Positions 1-12,250 are shown, counted from the first letter of the stretch. The stretch: DNA of 64,000 nt from Misgurnus anguillicaudatus (GCF_027580225.2 NC_073352.2:34087501-34151500), one strand, 5' to 3'. Numbers and translations are program-made. The notes: generated by a model not told the origin, from the sequence alone.

Positions 1-277
1 AAAGGGATAGTTCACCCAAAAATAAAAATGCTGTCATCATTTTCTCATCCTTGTGTTGTTCTGAACCTGTATGAATTTCTTTTTTCTGATGAACAAATGA
101 TGGTAAGCACACAGCTGATTCACTTCCATAGTAGGAAAAACAAATAAGATGGAATTAAATGGGTTCCGTCAACTGTGTGCTTACAATCATTTATCAAAAT
201 ATCTTCTTTATCATTTATCTCAATACTTCCATAATATTTGTTTTTCCTACTATGGATGTCAATGATTACAGCGGCTG

Positions 278-659
278 CACTGTAAAACCCGATAAGTCAA
301 CTCAACTTAAAACGTTTGAGGAAACTGGTTGCCTTAAACCATTTAAGTTTTAAAACTCATACATACGAGTACTGTAAACTGTAAATTATAAGTGCATATG
401 ACTAAAAATGTTTGAGTTACCTTTACTCAAATATATTAAGTTTGCTTACGTTCATACCACAAAGTTTTAGTTCACTTAATACATTTTATTTAGTTCACAC
501 AACTATATAGCTACTTAAATGGTTTGAGGAAACCGATAACCTTAAATGGTTTATGTTGACTTAACTCAAATTAATAAGTTCACACAACTATATAGCTACT
601 CGAATGGTTTGAGGAAACCGATTGCCTTAAATGGTTTAAGTGGATCTAACTCAAATTAA
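278..659. repeat. Repeat with an internal ~86-bp tandem duplication, nested
   Basis: It starts CACTGTAAAA, an end also seen at 21844 and 58103. Inside, a unit of about 86 bases containing ACACAACTATATAGCTACT and GGTTTGAGGAAACCGAT is present twice in tandem (about 490-575 and 576-660), and part of it a third time near 314-350. The right end is not clear. Non-coding. Confidence 0.5.
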
Positions 660-1012
660 TTAAAGGTGCAGTGTGTAAGTTTTAGCGGCATCTAGTGGTG
701 AGGTTGCAATTCCACAGCTGACCCCTCGCTTTTGAAATGCATAGAGAAGCTACGGTAAATGCCACAGGACAAAAATGTCTACATCAGAGGCATCTTATTA
801 AACAAAGTTTGTCCGTTAAGGGCTTCTGTAGAAACATGTGGTGCCTTCTATGTAAGGGGACCTGCAGTGTATGTAGATAAAAAAACGTATTATGCTAAGG
901 TAATTAAAACATAATTGTTCATATTTTGAGGTCTTTATACACCCCTGATAATATAGTTACGTATATTGCATTTCTGTCAAGAGATTCTTCTAAAAGTTAC
1001 ACACTGCACCTT
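660..1012. repeat. TTAA-type MITE
   Basis: The left end is TTAA followed by AGGTGCAGTGTGTAAG, and the right end is the inverse, TTACACACTGCACCT, followed by TTAG. The inverted ends and near-TTAA borders match the other TTAA MITEs here (13505, 15840, 30499, 37651). No coding potential. Confidence 0.6.
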
Positions 1013-1503
1013 TAGGTTACATAAGATCAGAAAAACATGTGATTAACATCATTTATCAAAAAATCTTCTTTTGTGAAGAAATTAAAAAAGAAATTCAGAT
1101 TTAAAACAACACGAGGATGAGAAATAATGACAGAATTTAAATTTTTGGGTGAACTTCAATGAAGATCTCCAATGTTTACAAAATTCTTCATTTACTAGAA
1201 TCAAAAACACCGGAGTAATTTGTATGCCAGGCATAACCGTAGCAAAAGTAATGCATTTTAAAAAGTAAACGCACTTATGTAAACATAGTCTTACATTACC
1301 ACAAGTGCATAATCCTCCATTAATTCATGAACATCTAGGAAAGAAATCAGAGCCGAACATCAATTTGTTGTAATAAAAAACATATTTCCTGTCCTATTGT
1401 TCTGGGGAAAATCATATGAGACTCTCAGTATAAATGGTGGAACTAACTTAATTATGAAAATCCTCTACCGCATTGAAAATGGGCTGCAGTGACAGGGGAA
1501 TAA

Positions 1504-1505
<2 letters not shown>

Positions 1506-1590
<85 letters not shown>
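1506..1590. repeat. (GT)n microsatellite
   Basis: About 42 uninterrupted GT dinucleotides. A reading frame through it (poly Cys-Val) is an artefact. Confidence 0.97.
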
Positions 1591-1591
<1 letters not shown>

Positions 1592-2499
1592 TATCATCCC
1601 CACCAGGCTTTTCTGCAACTGTCTGTTGTAATATAAATCCCTATTGCACTTTGTATTTATGCATTTTTAATGAAGTGTCCCAGCTGTGGGTCTGTTTGTG
1701 ATGAGAGGAAAAATGGGAAAGAGGATGGAAAGAAAGATGCGGATGTCAGGATATAAAAGAAGAGGCCGCACAGATTGCCCTCTGCTATCTTACGGGTGGC
1801 CATCAGGTGTTGTGTGATGACATCACTGTGGTGTCAGAGACTTTCAGACCTCACCATGAACAGACCCTCGGTGGACCTTAAACCAGTGGTTCTCAAACTG
1901 GGGGCCTTAAGATGGTCCCGGTTTAATGACATTTTATATTATATATATTATTTGTATAAATTAGTTTCAATTATAACATGAGGTTATAATTAAATAAACA
2001 AAAGGCAAATAGCGTTTAATTTGCATTAAAGCTGCTATGAGCATGGTTTGCTAACTGGGAAGGGCACATTTTCATTCGAGAGAGACAAAAATTTGGATAT
2101 GTCCCCGAGTCCAAGATGAGTCATTCATATTTTAATATTATTATTATTTTTTTACTTAGAGTACAAAGACTGCAAATTGTAAATCTGTATATGTGCTGAA
2201 AGTTAATTTTGTCACATTTAGCGGTGCACTGGCACACAACCAAATCTTATGCATATTGACTGAAGTTCAATTACGATTGCACGGTGGTCTGTAAAGCAAA
2301 CAGTCAGAGATCTTCTCATGTGTTCCCCATTTGGGTTTAATAAAGTTTAACTTGGGTTTACTAAAAAACAAACTTTTCTTTCTAGAAGGTGAAAAAAGAC
2401 AGTTGCTTTGAAAATGACACAAGCATTGTGATGAACACAAACATGGAGGACAATACGAAAGCACCAGTTTATCCATTTCATAAGCTGTTTATTTATCTA
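1591..2499. other. Intergenic, no gene seen
   Basis: AT-rich sequence without a convincing exon. A fragment at 1876-1905 reads CAGTGGTTCTCAAACTG, the end of the hAT family found whole at 26704 and 33056, but no partner end is visible nearby. Confidence 0.4.
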
Positions 2500-4327
2500 G
2501 TGAATTCATCTCTTTAATTTCTGCACAGCAGCATACAGGGAATTGTGACAAAATATAAATAAGAAAATTCAACAGTGTTTCTTTTTTACTCTTTTACAAA
2601 CCTTAAAAGTGGCAAATTGTCTTTGACATTGAATTATCAGCCGCTATCTCGTGCTATTCAAGAATGCAACATTGAACAGAAACTTAAAATGTATGATATC
2701 GTTCATTCTTAATATTATGTACAGCTGTCATCTTTTAGCAAACAATGCTTAGAGCTTATTGGGATTTCACTTTTTATCTGTAGAATGCACAGAGAAAAAA
2801 AATACAATTATGTTATACAAAGATCAAAAATACTATTATAAACCCTTGTTATAAATGGCACACTATATTAATAAACTGCTGTTGACATTTTACATGTAAG
2901 TACAAAATCCTGGTGAGGTAGTTCCCTCTGAAGTCACTTTTAACAGTAAAATACTGAATAGACATCACTTAATTCTTTTCCATTTTTCGGTAATTATTTA
3001 CAATACAGCAAACGTATGTTCCGTACTTCATTACATTGGAAATCCTTTGGTAAACATAACTGTCAGAAATGTGCAGTCCTGCAAGTGTCAATTGTACATT
3101 CACAATATTTTTGCATCCTTTTCTCATTTCCAAGTTTGGGATTTATTCTTGTACATAATGCAAAAAGGGGCAAATGCATTGTTTTTTACAAAAATCTTTT
3201 TTATTAAAAAAACAATTCGTGCTTTATCCACTGTGGACCTTTAAGAATGGTCAAAGTGTTGTTTTTCATACGCCTTTTCCTTTCCCCACCCACTTGATGT
3301 TTTGGAGAAAGGTGAACTTTGTGAGAAGGGTTGAGCAGATGATATCAAGCTAAGAGAGGCACCCATTTGGATTTGTTTCTCTCCAGTGTGTGTTCCCCTA
3401 CTTGGGGTGTAAACATTGAAAGGGCACCTCACAGAGTTTGGGCACCTACGGCCACACATTACATTAAATTGTTCATGTTACAATGTGTTACTAATGTGCA
3501 ACAGATAGGCATGTGAACTTTATTTTTGGAGCTGCTTTACTTTGCTAGTAACATAATCAATTTTATTTGCATGAAATGTGTGTAACATGGACCCTGTAAT
3601 GTAAAATGTTACCCAGTCTGGCTCTGTCAGCGTAGTTGGAAATAATCTTGCCGATTATGAAGTTATGCTGAGAACATGAACGCGCAACAGAGACTCTATT
3701 GTGTTGCTCTGCGCGTCCGTGCGCGTATTAAATGTCAGAGCCTAGAGAAAGATAAATATTGGAGTGGACTGCAGAGGAATAGGACTAAACTTTAGTTTAA
3801 ACTCCTGTCGACTACAAGTGTGACGACGTGTCGTGTGGAACATTCTTAAAATCGATTCATGGCAAAAAAATAAACTTTGGTTTAAAAGACACAAATGTGG
3901 TGCAAGCTTGGCTTACAGTAAAAAAAATACTTGAGTTTGACAGAAGAGCAACTCCTCTGGTGTATATGCTAACATTCACGTCTCCCATTTTAAACAAAAA
4001 TAACATTTTTTAGTTATCATTGCCCCCCACCCCCAAAAACAAACAAAAAACACAAAACGTGAGTATGAATTTTCAATGAATAAACATCTAAATCTATGCG
4101 TGAAAAGGAAAAAAATAGCTTTTTATGAATAAAGTATGCAATAAACTATGGAAATAAAGTATCTATAAAAATATAAGTATTCTTAACAAAAACATTGATA
4201 TCTTCTTTGTTTAATAAATCATGTTGCCTAGTAGTTAAGACTTGGAAAGCCGCAATCAGAACAGTCATTTTAAAAGAAATGTTCAGTGCAATAATGTAAG
4301 TCTAGATTTACTCTTCTTCAGTCTCTT
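2500..4327 (-). other. Downstream of nanos1; possible long 3' UTR
   Basis: There is no open exon and no recognised repeat in most of this stretch. Read on the minus strand it follows the nanos1 stop codon. It contains a perfect Pumilio-type element TGTAAATA (minus strand, 2995-3002) and several AATAAA poly(A) signals (for example near 2487, 3198 and 3519). Nanos mRNAs are commonly controlled through the 3' UTR, so a long UTR is plausible, but its end cannot be fixed from sequence alone. Confidence 0.35.
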
Positions 4328-5020
4328 TTAGAAGATTTTCACTCGCTTACCACCCACAGCTCTGCCTCCCTTCAGCACTCTCTGGGCAGGCTGGTCTTTG
4401 GAGAGAGGGCAGTATTTTATTGTATGTGCGTTATCCCCGTTGGCGCTGCATAGGGGGCATGTGTACGCCCGCAGGATGGGACACACCACCCTCCCGTCCG
4501 GGGTTTTCAGGACGTGGGAGCCGTAAACCTCCTCGGGCGCGCCGTTATTCCGACAGAAGACGCAGATCTTGGGCTCTTGCTTATTCCGCGCAGGCGGTTT
4601 CCTCATCTTCCTCTCCACACCGAACAGATCAAATCCGGCGAAGCTCCCTCCCATGCCCATCTCCCGCTCCGGAGAGGAGGACAGCAGCCCCCCCGTGCCC
4701 TGGTTCTGAAATGGGCTAAGGATAGAGAAGCGCTCTTTCAGGTCCAGAATGGAGATGGAGGCAGGCGGGGTGCAGCAGCACGAGTCCAGGTGCCCTCCGC
4801 TTTCGGCGTCGCCACCGGCCGCGATTACGCACGGGCACGGAGGGGTGTCGTCCAAACCCAAGGTGGCTTTCAGCGACTCCGTTATGGAGTTGGGATTCTG
4901 GGGGACGCTGTGCTTATTCTTCGTGACCAGCGTGGACAGCCCGAGATAGTCATTCCAAAAATTAAAGGTGTAGTCGTACGAGGTGCGCGCACTCAAGTAG
5001 TTGTGGTTCAAAAAATCCAT
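4328..5020 (-). CDS. nanos1: Nanos homolog 1, RNA-binding translational repressor
   Basis: Nanos proteins bind mRNA together with Pumilio and recruit the CCR4-NOT deadenylase in the cytoplasm of germline and neural cells. From the chosen start the protein has 230 residues in one exon. Near the N terminus [10 protein letters not shown] is the NOT1-interacting motif, typical of Nanos1 rather than Nanos2 or Nanos3. The C-terminal third holds two CCHC zinc knuckles, beginning CVFCRNNG and ending [19 protein letters not shown], with all eight ligands present. The ATG at 5018-5020 has a good Kozak context (GAAATGG) and starts [11 protein letters not shown], where the family homology begins. The frame stays open upstream to another ATG at 5156-5158, which would add 46 residues (276 in total). 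I prefer the shorter form because a GC box and TATA-like site lie just above 5158. The long antisense frames over this GC-rich gene are shadows. Confidence 0.93.
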   Translation of the reverse strand: MDFLNHNYLSARTSYDYTFNFWNDYLGLSTLVTKNKHSVPQNPNSITESLKATLGLDDTPPCPCVIAAGGDAESGGHLDSCCCTPPASISILDLKERFSILSPFQNQGTGGLLSSSPEREMGMGGSFAGFDLFGVERKMRKPPARNKQEPKICVFCRNNGAPEEVYGSHVLKTPDGRVVCPILRAYTCPLCSANGDNAHTIKYCPLSKDQPAQRVLKGGRAVGGKRVKIF

Positions 5021-5161
5021 TTCTTCCTCAACAGGGATGTTGTCACAAACGTGTAAATATATTCCGTCAGTTTTTTTCACTCTGGTCTCCAGGATCTGTG
5101 CGTAACTCTGGTCCACTCCAGTGCCTTTCTTGGATATCTGCGCCCGAAGAACGGGCATCTG

Positions 5162-5200
5162 GTTATAAGGCTTCAGAAGAGGCAGAAGGAGGGCGGGGCT
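5162..5200 (-). promoter_or_regulatory. Possible nanos1 core promoter (TATA-like plus GC box)
   Basis: On the minus strand a GC box (GCCCCGCCC, 5191-5199) is followed about 25 bases downstream by CTTATAAC (about 5162-5169). Transcription would then start near 5130-5140, inside the optional N-terminal extension, which would leave the ATG at 5020 as the start codon. This is inferred from two short motifs only. Confidence 0.35.
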
Positions 5201-6980
5201 TTTTCAAACCAAGTTTCTTTTAGGAGCAGATTCCCAGCGTGTTTTCTCCTGCCTGACCAGTAGATCACTGTTCACCGCAGTGAAAACTGAGGCATTGCTT
5301 TGTGATAGCAAAACAGCGCAAGTTATATGTGCAAATTTGCACTAGTGTAATACTTTGTCAATAAATCCGTGCAACAAGTCTTCATTTTGTTCTTAACACG
5401 TTGTGCACTTTTCTATACAATCAAGCTAAAATTGTTTTGTAAAAAAGAACTTACACATATTTTACCATGCTGCGTAACGCGATTTTGTTTTAACAGATGC
5501 ATCACGACGTTCAACTTCATCACTGTCTTTTCTGACACAATGTAAACTGAATTGACATTTGCAATATTGGTTTTGATCGTGCACAGTCAGTTTCACATTA
5601 ACTGGTTTGTAATGCGCTCTGTGCGCGCTCTTGAGGGGTTACTTCGTGGAGAGAAGCTGCAGTTTGTATTTATTCATAAGGATTACTGGACGTGATCAGA
5701 TTACACGTGTGTCATTAGAAACAGAGGGTCGTGCACGCACATGGCTCTTTGTTCTTTGAAACATGACATGCGCGCACCTGCAGATCATAGAGACCGTGAA
5801 GTCCCCTTTACTTGTGTATCGTGCGTGTCATTAACTCTATGTTCTGACATTTAAAGATCAGTTTTTATCTAAACATGTTTAACTTTACTTTAAATTATAT
5901 TGATCCACATGTTTGTTTGTTTTATTGTGTGTATAACACACATACCTAATTTATTTTTTAACCACTTCAGTTTATAATCAAGTCATTATGTATAAACCTT
6001 CATATATGACATGAATCACAATGTTTGACATATATTTACTGTATGTAAATATCCTTAGGGCTCACATAGACTACCATATCATTAGAGGTTTATATAGCCT
6101 ATAAACATCTTTCTGAGAGAGACAAATATGGATTATTCTCCATTTGAAGGAAGTCTTACTGCCATTATTATGATGAAATATAATAACATTTATACCTATT
6201 TGAATAGAAACAAATGTGCCAGTGATTGTAGTAGCCACATCCAATTAGGATAAAGCTCAGGATTGTCTTTGAGAACTAAATGGTCCATCTCAGATGTCAG
6301 TGTATTTACTTAAAGTCTCTTCTGCAGGGGCCCTGTCGCTAAATGGCAGAGGGTCATTGTTCGACAGGCTCTCAGCTCTGCGCAAGGCCAACTGAGCTCT
6401 TCTGTATCCAAAGGGCCTTGTCCAAAAATCACACTGCCCAGAAAGACGTGTAATGAGCGTCTCGCCAAATTAACTCATCTCTGGGTAAACAAAAGGCTCA
6501 TTTGCATTTTTGTATTTTGCACAAGACCCCTCGGAGCGGCGGGGGGCAAGACACAGGTGCACACCAGCTGATTTCTGCAGACATAAATAATAGCCTGGTG
6601 CGTCTCTCATTGAACATCACGGTAATAAATTAAATCTATCTGTAAATAAATGATACATTTAAAGCGCGTTATAAGATTTATATTTATTCACAATTCATGT
6701 AGGCCTACTCATGCAATTAGCTGTATTCCTACTTTGAAGCATTGCATGCAGTACCTTAGTCCTAACACTGGGGGTCTATGTGAGCTCATAGGAGCTTATA
6801 ATTGGCATGACGTCATTGAATATTTGGGAGCTGCAGTTTGTACATCAAGATGTAATAGAAGAAAACTGTAAACACACTTAGACTGCAGTACAGAGAGCAT
6901 ACATAGAGAAGAGTATTTAGGTCATTCCTACTCTGCATTATATTTTTTTATGTTGTATGTCTAAATATGTCCATATAAAA
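5201..6980. other. nanos1 upstream region, no gene seen
   Basis: There is no open exon or clear transposon. The stretch about 6330-6560 is less AT-rich than its surroundings and lacks repeat ends, so it could be regulatory. This is weak evidence. Confidence 0.3.
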
Positions 6981-7415
6981 TTAACTCATTCAGCATTTTT
7001 TTGAAAAGTTGCCCCCAGCATTTTTTTCTGATTTTCACAAAAGTTTCACAAAAAAATTACTCTAAAAATATATAAACATACAAATATATCAAATGAAAGA
7101 ACAGACCTTCTGCTTTCAAACAAACAATAAACAAACGAACAAAACTGAAAAAAGTTTCATCCTATCTATATTTTTTTCTGCTTATAAATTCTTAAATATG
7201 GATATTGTTCTTGAAAAATATCAAAACATACACAGAGTTTAAAATTAGTAAATCGTTTTTTGCTTCAGTTTTTTATAAAATGTGTAAATTCGCCATCTAG
7301 TGGATAATCGCAGTATTACAGATTACCATATAAATTCATCAGGAACGTTTTATTTAAACGTTTTATTTTTCTCTTAATTGACAAGATAACTCTTTCGTCA
7401 ATGGCGGGGAAAGAG
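6981..7415. repeat. MITE, TTAACTCATT-ended family
   Basis: Begins TTAACTCATTCAGCA and ends with the inverse, GGCGGGGAAAGAGTTAG. The same family is found at 30674-31154 in the opposite orientation and around 27271-29190. Shared inner sequence includes CAAAAGTTGCCC and a 'GTCAATTAAGAG'-type stretch. Confidence 0.6.
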
Positions 7416-7645
7416 TTAGAGATGCACCGATAGAAAAAATGTCTATACTGATAGCCGATTAATCAGACTGATATCTGCCAATACAGATTTTTTAATTCAT
7501 TGTATTTTCCTGCTCTCTTATGATTGACAGGATATATCGGACATGACTATTGGCTGTTTTTAAACTATTGACCGATAGTGTGAAAATGTGCTTTTATCGA
7601 CCAATACCGTTTATTGATGGTCGATATATCAGTTCATCATATAAA
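7416..7645. repeat. hAT-like MITE fragment, decayed
   Basis: Starts GAGATGCACCGATAG, the same end as at 41052 (GAGATGCACCGATCGACC). The body repeats 'ATCGG/CCGAT' motifs. The right end is too diverged to fix a target duplication. A (TA)n run follows at 7720-7739. Confidence 0.4.
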
Positions 7646-7887
7646 ATGTCTTAGTCCTAAGATTAAATTTAATTAGTTAAGCATAATCATTACAATATCA
7701 AAAGTGAATATGTATTCAATTATATATATATATATATATTTTGCCAGGTGATAAAATACTTTAAAAACAAAGGCGGTTTCTTAGTCAGGCAGTATAGTTT
7801 TTGTTTAACAAAAGATTTTTGTAGAAAAAAAGCTATAAACAAGAAAAAAATAAATGGTGAGAGATGATTTTTTTTCAAAACATGTTT

Positions 7888-8053
7888 ATTATTATGTTTT
7901 TATTGTGTTTTATTGTGCTACTTAGCTGTATTTTCTATCTATGAAAGCTTAAATCAAAACAATACAACTGCAGTTTGATTTATATTAATTGGAATGCACA
8001 ATAAAAAAAAATATTTTAAAAACTGAATTATCTCGTTTTGAAAGCAAACTCTT
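7888..8053. repeat. Dispersed repeat, partner at 29380-29545
   Basis: Shares GTGCTACTTAGCTGTATTTT, then ATATTAATTGGAATGCACAA and a final ATCTCGTTTTG...ACTCTTC with 29380-29545. Here only the right half is recognisable. Confidence 0.55.
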
Positions 8054-8207
8054 CAAAAGGACCTTGGCTTGTAATAAAAGGTTCATTGCCATTAAAAATG
8101 ACATTGTACTCACTTCAAGTATGGTATATTTTATATAGACAATTAAAACAAAATTGTCTACAATCTAACTCGAAAACCTTCCATTTTTGTTTACAAAAAT
8201 CTGTAAT

Positions 8208-8644
8208 GCTGCGTTCACACCAGCTGCGGTAGAGGCATCAAGCGCGAGTGATTTCAATGTTAAGTCAATGTGAAGACGCGTGTCTGGAGGTCTCACAGCG
8301 CAAATGAGGCGTTTAGTGCAACGCGGTAGACGTGATTCCGCCTCATTCGTGCGTGTAGTTTACGCGAATGGCGCGAATTAAGCGTTGCCGCGGCTAACGC
8401 GCGAGTTGAAAAACTTTGTCAGAAAAATGTGCTGCGTTAACCAATCAGGAGCTTGCTCTTGCTCTAGAAAGCGAGCGAAGTTGCAGAAGCACCTCCCATG
8501 ACGCGAATTTCCGGGTGAATTTCTCGATGACTAGAATTTCACGCGCGGGTTTCATGTGCGAATGAAGCGAGTTAACTGTTCAAGCGGCACACTAGGCGCG
8601 GTAGACGCGATTTTGACACCTCAAACGCGGCTGGTGTGAACCCT
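8208..8644. repeat. MITE with GC-rich inverted ends
   Basis: Left end CTGCGTTCACACCAGCTGCG, right end the inverse CGCGGCTGGTGTGAACCC. The body is full of GCG motifs and stands out as a GC-rich island in AT-rich DNA. No reading frame of interest. Confidence 0.7.
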
Positions 8645-9587
8645 TGGTAAAAAAATATTGAAAGATCGTAAAAGAATATCACAGTTATCATCAATACACC
8701 TCTTCTCCCACTGAGCATACAGTGGATTTTGTTTTTCAATTTCGGTTGAATTGCAAACAAGCAGCTACAGTAATGCTTGTATTTCACCTTACTGTGCAAT
8801 TCACATTTGATATTTTTATGACTCAAGGTCGACTGCGCTCTCTCGGGGAATATTGATGAGATATTTACAAGAAACGTTACGAGGAGCCTCTAAGTAATGA
8901 AGAAAGATTGTAAGTAATGAATACGACCATTAGCGTTCCCTGCAGGGAGGATTTCATCCAGAGCAAGAGTAAGATTTCTATGGATAGTGGTGTTTTCTGC
9001 CGTAGCGTGGGCAGAGGCCACACTCAAGCGCGCCGTGGTACAAAAGGGCTTCCTTTATTCTGATTAATTATATTCCTTCAGGAATGTGGACACAAGGCTC
9101 CTCCAGCACGGCCGTAGTCATCAGCCACTGTACGTCTAATTAAAAGTGGAGGAGAGCTCTCTGAACGTTTGCCAGCGTGGAGGATTAAGTCTATTTAAAG
9201 AGGGAATTCAATAGAATGCCATACCTGACTGCTTAGCAGAGCGGAAAGTGCCGAAAAAGATGTGCTTTGTGTAAATTCACGCTCGGCTTTATAGCTTTTC
9301 CTTTCTCTTGAGAATTGCATTGTCTAGACTTCTGACCCCTCTGGTACTGGGTTGAAATTTTGGCCTAAGATGTGTGTTGAGGGTAACAGGTGCACATTTT
9401 AAAATGACCCTGTACATGTTTAAGGAAGTCAAGATTTGTACTTTGAATCTGAAGAGGTCAGATTTTGAAGAGATGTTGTAATTGCATGGATTAAACTATA
9501 TGTGTTTTATAGTCTCCAAAAGTAAATTATTCACATTTTAGATCTAAACATAAGTTAAAGTTAAAAATGAATCATTTGAAACAAAAG
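8645..9587. other. Repeat-free stretch, candidate conserved non-coding DNA
   Basis: From about 8850 to 9300 there are no repeat ends, no open exon and a balanced base composition, with TAATTA-type homeodomain cores (GATTAATTATA, TCTAATTAAAAG). This is what developmental enhancers in fish often look like, but only cross-species alignment can show it. Confidence 0.3.
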
Positions 9588-9901
9588 CAGTGGCAGCTGG
9601 TGACTTCTTTTTTCGAGGGTGCTCGATGCGAAGTTCGTCACATTTATGAAGCCCTTTGTGTGTGTGATTCGTACTTTCAAAATATGTGTTCTGCGTGTTG
9701 AGAGATCCTATGTGCATCACGTGTCTTGTCAAATAAGTGCTTCCTGCAGACGCGTCTAAAGGGTTTACGATAAAAGAGACTCTCACGTTTGCCAGATGAC
9801 GCAACAAACACATATTTTGAAAACACAAGCAACACACACGACACTCAGAACACATATTTTGAATTTGCGGCCCTCGGATGAGCAGTCACGAGCTGCCACT
9901 G
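9588..9901. mobile_element. hAT-type MITE with 8-bp target duplication
   Basis: Ends CAGTGGCAGCTGGTGACT and AGTCACGAGCTGCCACTG, flanked by a perfect AACAAAAG duplication (9580-9587 and 9902-9909). A deleted, inverted sister copy lies at 53326-53464, and inner sequence recurs split at 56580-56740 and 57785-57890. Confidence 0.85.
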
Positions 9902-10026
9902 AACAAAAGGTAAAGTGTTGAATGATCCCACGTTTATAAGTCACTTTGGATTAAAGTGTTTGCAAAATATATATAAATTAGATTCTTACAGTTTCCAGAT
10001 GAGGTTATGGTCCACACCCCTTTATT

Positions 10027-10550
10027 TTAAGGGGGCCATGGCATGAAAATCTGACTTTTTCCATGTTTAAGTGCTATGATTGGGTTCATAGTGCTTCTTT
10101 CAACCTAGAAAATGTGAAAAAGATCAACCCAGTAACTCAGTTTTGGTAAACCATTCTCTCCAAGCATGTGAAAAAAAAAGTTGTTGAAATTTGGCTCCCC
10201 TTGTGATGTCATAAGGAGATCTTATATTAATAATAATGCCACCCCTTAATCTGCACTATCCAACCACAGCACTGACATTTAGTGCAGAGAAAAGCACAAT
10301 TGAGTTTTAATTTCAACAAACCACCATCATTGTGTTTAGTGTTTGAATTTCATCAGCTCATTTGCATTTTAAAGGACACAACGGCACATTTTTGCACACA
10401 CCTACAAAGTGGAAATTTTAACATGCTATAATAAATTATTTATATGGTATTTTGAGCTAAAACTTCACATATGTGCTCTGGGGACACCAAAGATTTATTT
10501 GACATCTTAAGAAGTCAACAAAATTGTAGTGGAAAAAGTTTTTTCCATCT
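10027..10550. repeat. TTAA-type MITE, related to the copy at 37651
   Basis: Starts TTAA then GGGGGCCATGGCATGAAAAT. It shares CTGCACTATCCAACCACAGC and TTTGGCT..TGATGTCATAAGGA with 37651-38007. The right part instead resembles the end of the 15840-16370 family (TATTTTGAGCTAAAACTT), so this copy looks chimeric. The right border is uncertain. Confidence 0.55.
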
Positions 10551-10579
10551 AAAATTCACTTTGAGTGAAAAATGTAAAT

Positions 10580-10581
10580 TG

Positions 10582-10641
<60 letters not shown>
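10580..10641. repeat. Poly(A) followed by (TA)n microsatellite
   Basis: About 15 A then about 22 TA repeats, directly abutting the element at 10642. Confidence 0.95.
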
Positions 10642-10645
<4 letters not shown>

Positions 10646-11849
10646 CAACAGTTCTTTCTGGTTCTCGAATCTGATTGGCTAAGAGCTATGCGATATTGTC
10701 CTGATAACGGCACTGTAACCGCTTCACCTTTCGTATCATTCCGACACCTAGTGAATGGAGGTCCTAAACAGGCTCATCTCTGAATGGAAAAACACAGACG
10801 CGCTGTTTTTAAACACTCTCTGTGTGTCTTATTAGTTCACTAGCTCATAAATCAGTCTGTGAATCCCTAATCGGAAGTTATTATTCCGTCAAAGATTAGC
10901 GCTCTTGGATGTTACGTTAAACTTAATGGGATTAATGTCTTGTTTACATTCCTGGAAAGAGGAATGTAAACACTCGGTTTTTCTTCTGGAGCTATATCTC
11001 TTACCAGAACGCAAAAACACTGTGGAACTGCAGGTAAGCACCGCAGCTTTTAAATGTGGACATTGATCATTTATTTAATCGCGACGTGACTATTTAAACA
11101 TGTTATGAGAATATCGCCACTGGTATATTTCTAAGCAGCATGCAAAAACATCTCTCTGACACTTATAAAAAAACGTTTAATATAGTCCTGACAAGAACAA
11201 AGTTTAATAATAATAACCGAGTGCTCGTATCGCGTTAAGAGTAAATGGGAAACCAATAGTAACATTATATAAGTATAGTTTTATTAACTTTTACCTCGCG
11301 CCAAAACAATAACAACACAAAAGACACTAAATATGAATAAGAAAACAAGTAATAGTTTTATCATGACACCAAATACTGCTGATTTGATCTCATTTTGACC
11401 ATCAAAAACAAACAAGGCGAATATCAGAGCCTGGGAATCCCTGTCAGAGATGTAGCCCAGAGAGGGCGGTGCTCAGCGGGGCGAGTGAACACTGACGTCC
11501 GCTCATGCTTTGGTTCTCATACATACCAAATCTCACTAAGCAAACGTTCAAACAGGTGCTATCTTTACTAATCGACTGCAGATTTAAATATAATAAATAT
11601 ATATTCTCGACTGAACTAATCTTAAAACTACACTTTGTGACAAAGAAACGGTAATATAAAGAAACGGCTTTTCCGTCCATTGAGTTATTATGAGCTTCAA
11701 AGCAGCCGAAAGTTTTACCTGTCATTCTGGCCGCCCTCAAATCCGTGGCGGAAGAAGTAGTTCTCAAACAAAGAGGCTTTTAAAATAACTCCGTTGTTGT
11801 TTTCTAGTTTTCGTTTTTCAAACGTGTGCCGTCGAACTGTTGTATAAAA
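10642..11849. repeat. DNA element with TATACAACAGTTC ends
   Basis: Left end TATACAACAGTTC, right end the inverse GAACTGTTGTATA. It is inserted next to TA-rich DNA. A minus-strand frame of 107 residues (11444-11767) has no recognisable motif and is probably chance. Confidence 0.6.
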
Positions 11850-12120
11850 GCAATATCGCTTAATATATATATATATATACATTAGGTGTTACTTAGGTGT
11901 TACCTATTGAAGTATTTTTTTAAAATTGATCCAACTTTTCACTTTTTACAGGTTATGTGAGTAATTGTAATAGTGATGTCTGCTTACTAGCAAACACCAC
12001 ATATTAATTTAGGTAAAGTAAATAGTTATTAATAGTTTGTCTCACATTTAATGACAAAATGTAAAAATATATTTGTTGGTCCAACTTAAAATTTTAAGGC
12101 TTACTTCTTACGAAAAATAT

Positions 12121-12250
12121 TAGTTAACTATGGAGCCCCTAAGGGGACATGGAGCAAAAATTAAACAAAGTTAAGTTTCGCGTGCGCACATGAAACTAAA
12201 CTTTTGATTTTCTTTACTCCAATGTCACATTAGGGGCTCCGTAGTTAACT
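12121..12250. repeat. Short palindromic MITE
   Basis: 130 bases with inverted ends TAGTTAACTATGGAGCCCCT and AGGGGCTCCGTAGTTAACT. The arms are about 34 bases with few mismatches, so the element could fold into a hairpin. Confidence 0.75.

Larger units (their letters stand above)
1..1154. repeat. Composite MITE, left end cut by the window edge
   Basis: The first 60 bases and the inverted bases at about 1085-1154 match: both read AGTTCACCCAAAAAT from the outside in and continue similarly for about 70 bases. These are terminal inverted repeats of a non-autonomous DNA element. The outermost bases are lost at the window start, so the target duplication cannot be checked. The body is interrupted by two further repeats (278-659 and 660-1012). 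Confidence 0.65.

Noticed and set aside
4514..5056. 180-codon open frame on the strand opposite nanos1
   Set aside because: It is the GC-rich shadow of nanos1, with no family motif; the minus-strand frame has both zinc knuckles and the NOT1-binding motif.
11444..11767. 107-codon minus-strand frame
   Set aside because: It lies within a non-autonomous DNA element, with no motif and no splice-compatible neighbours.
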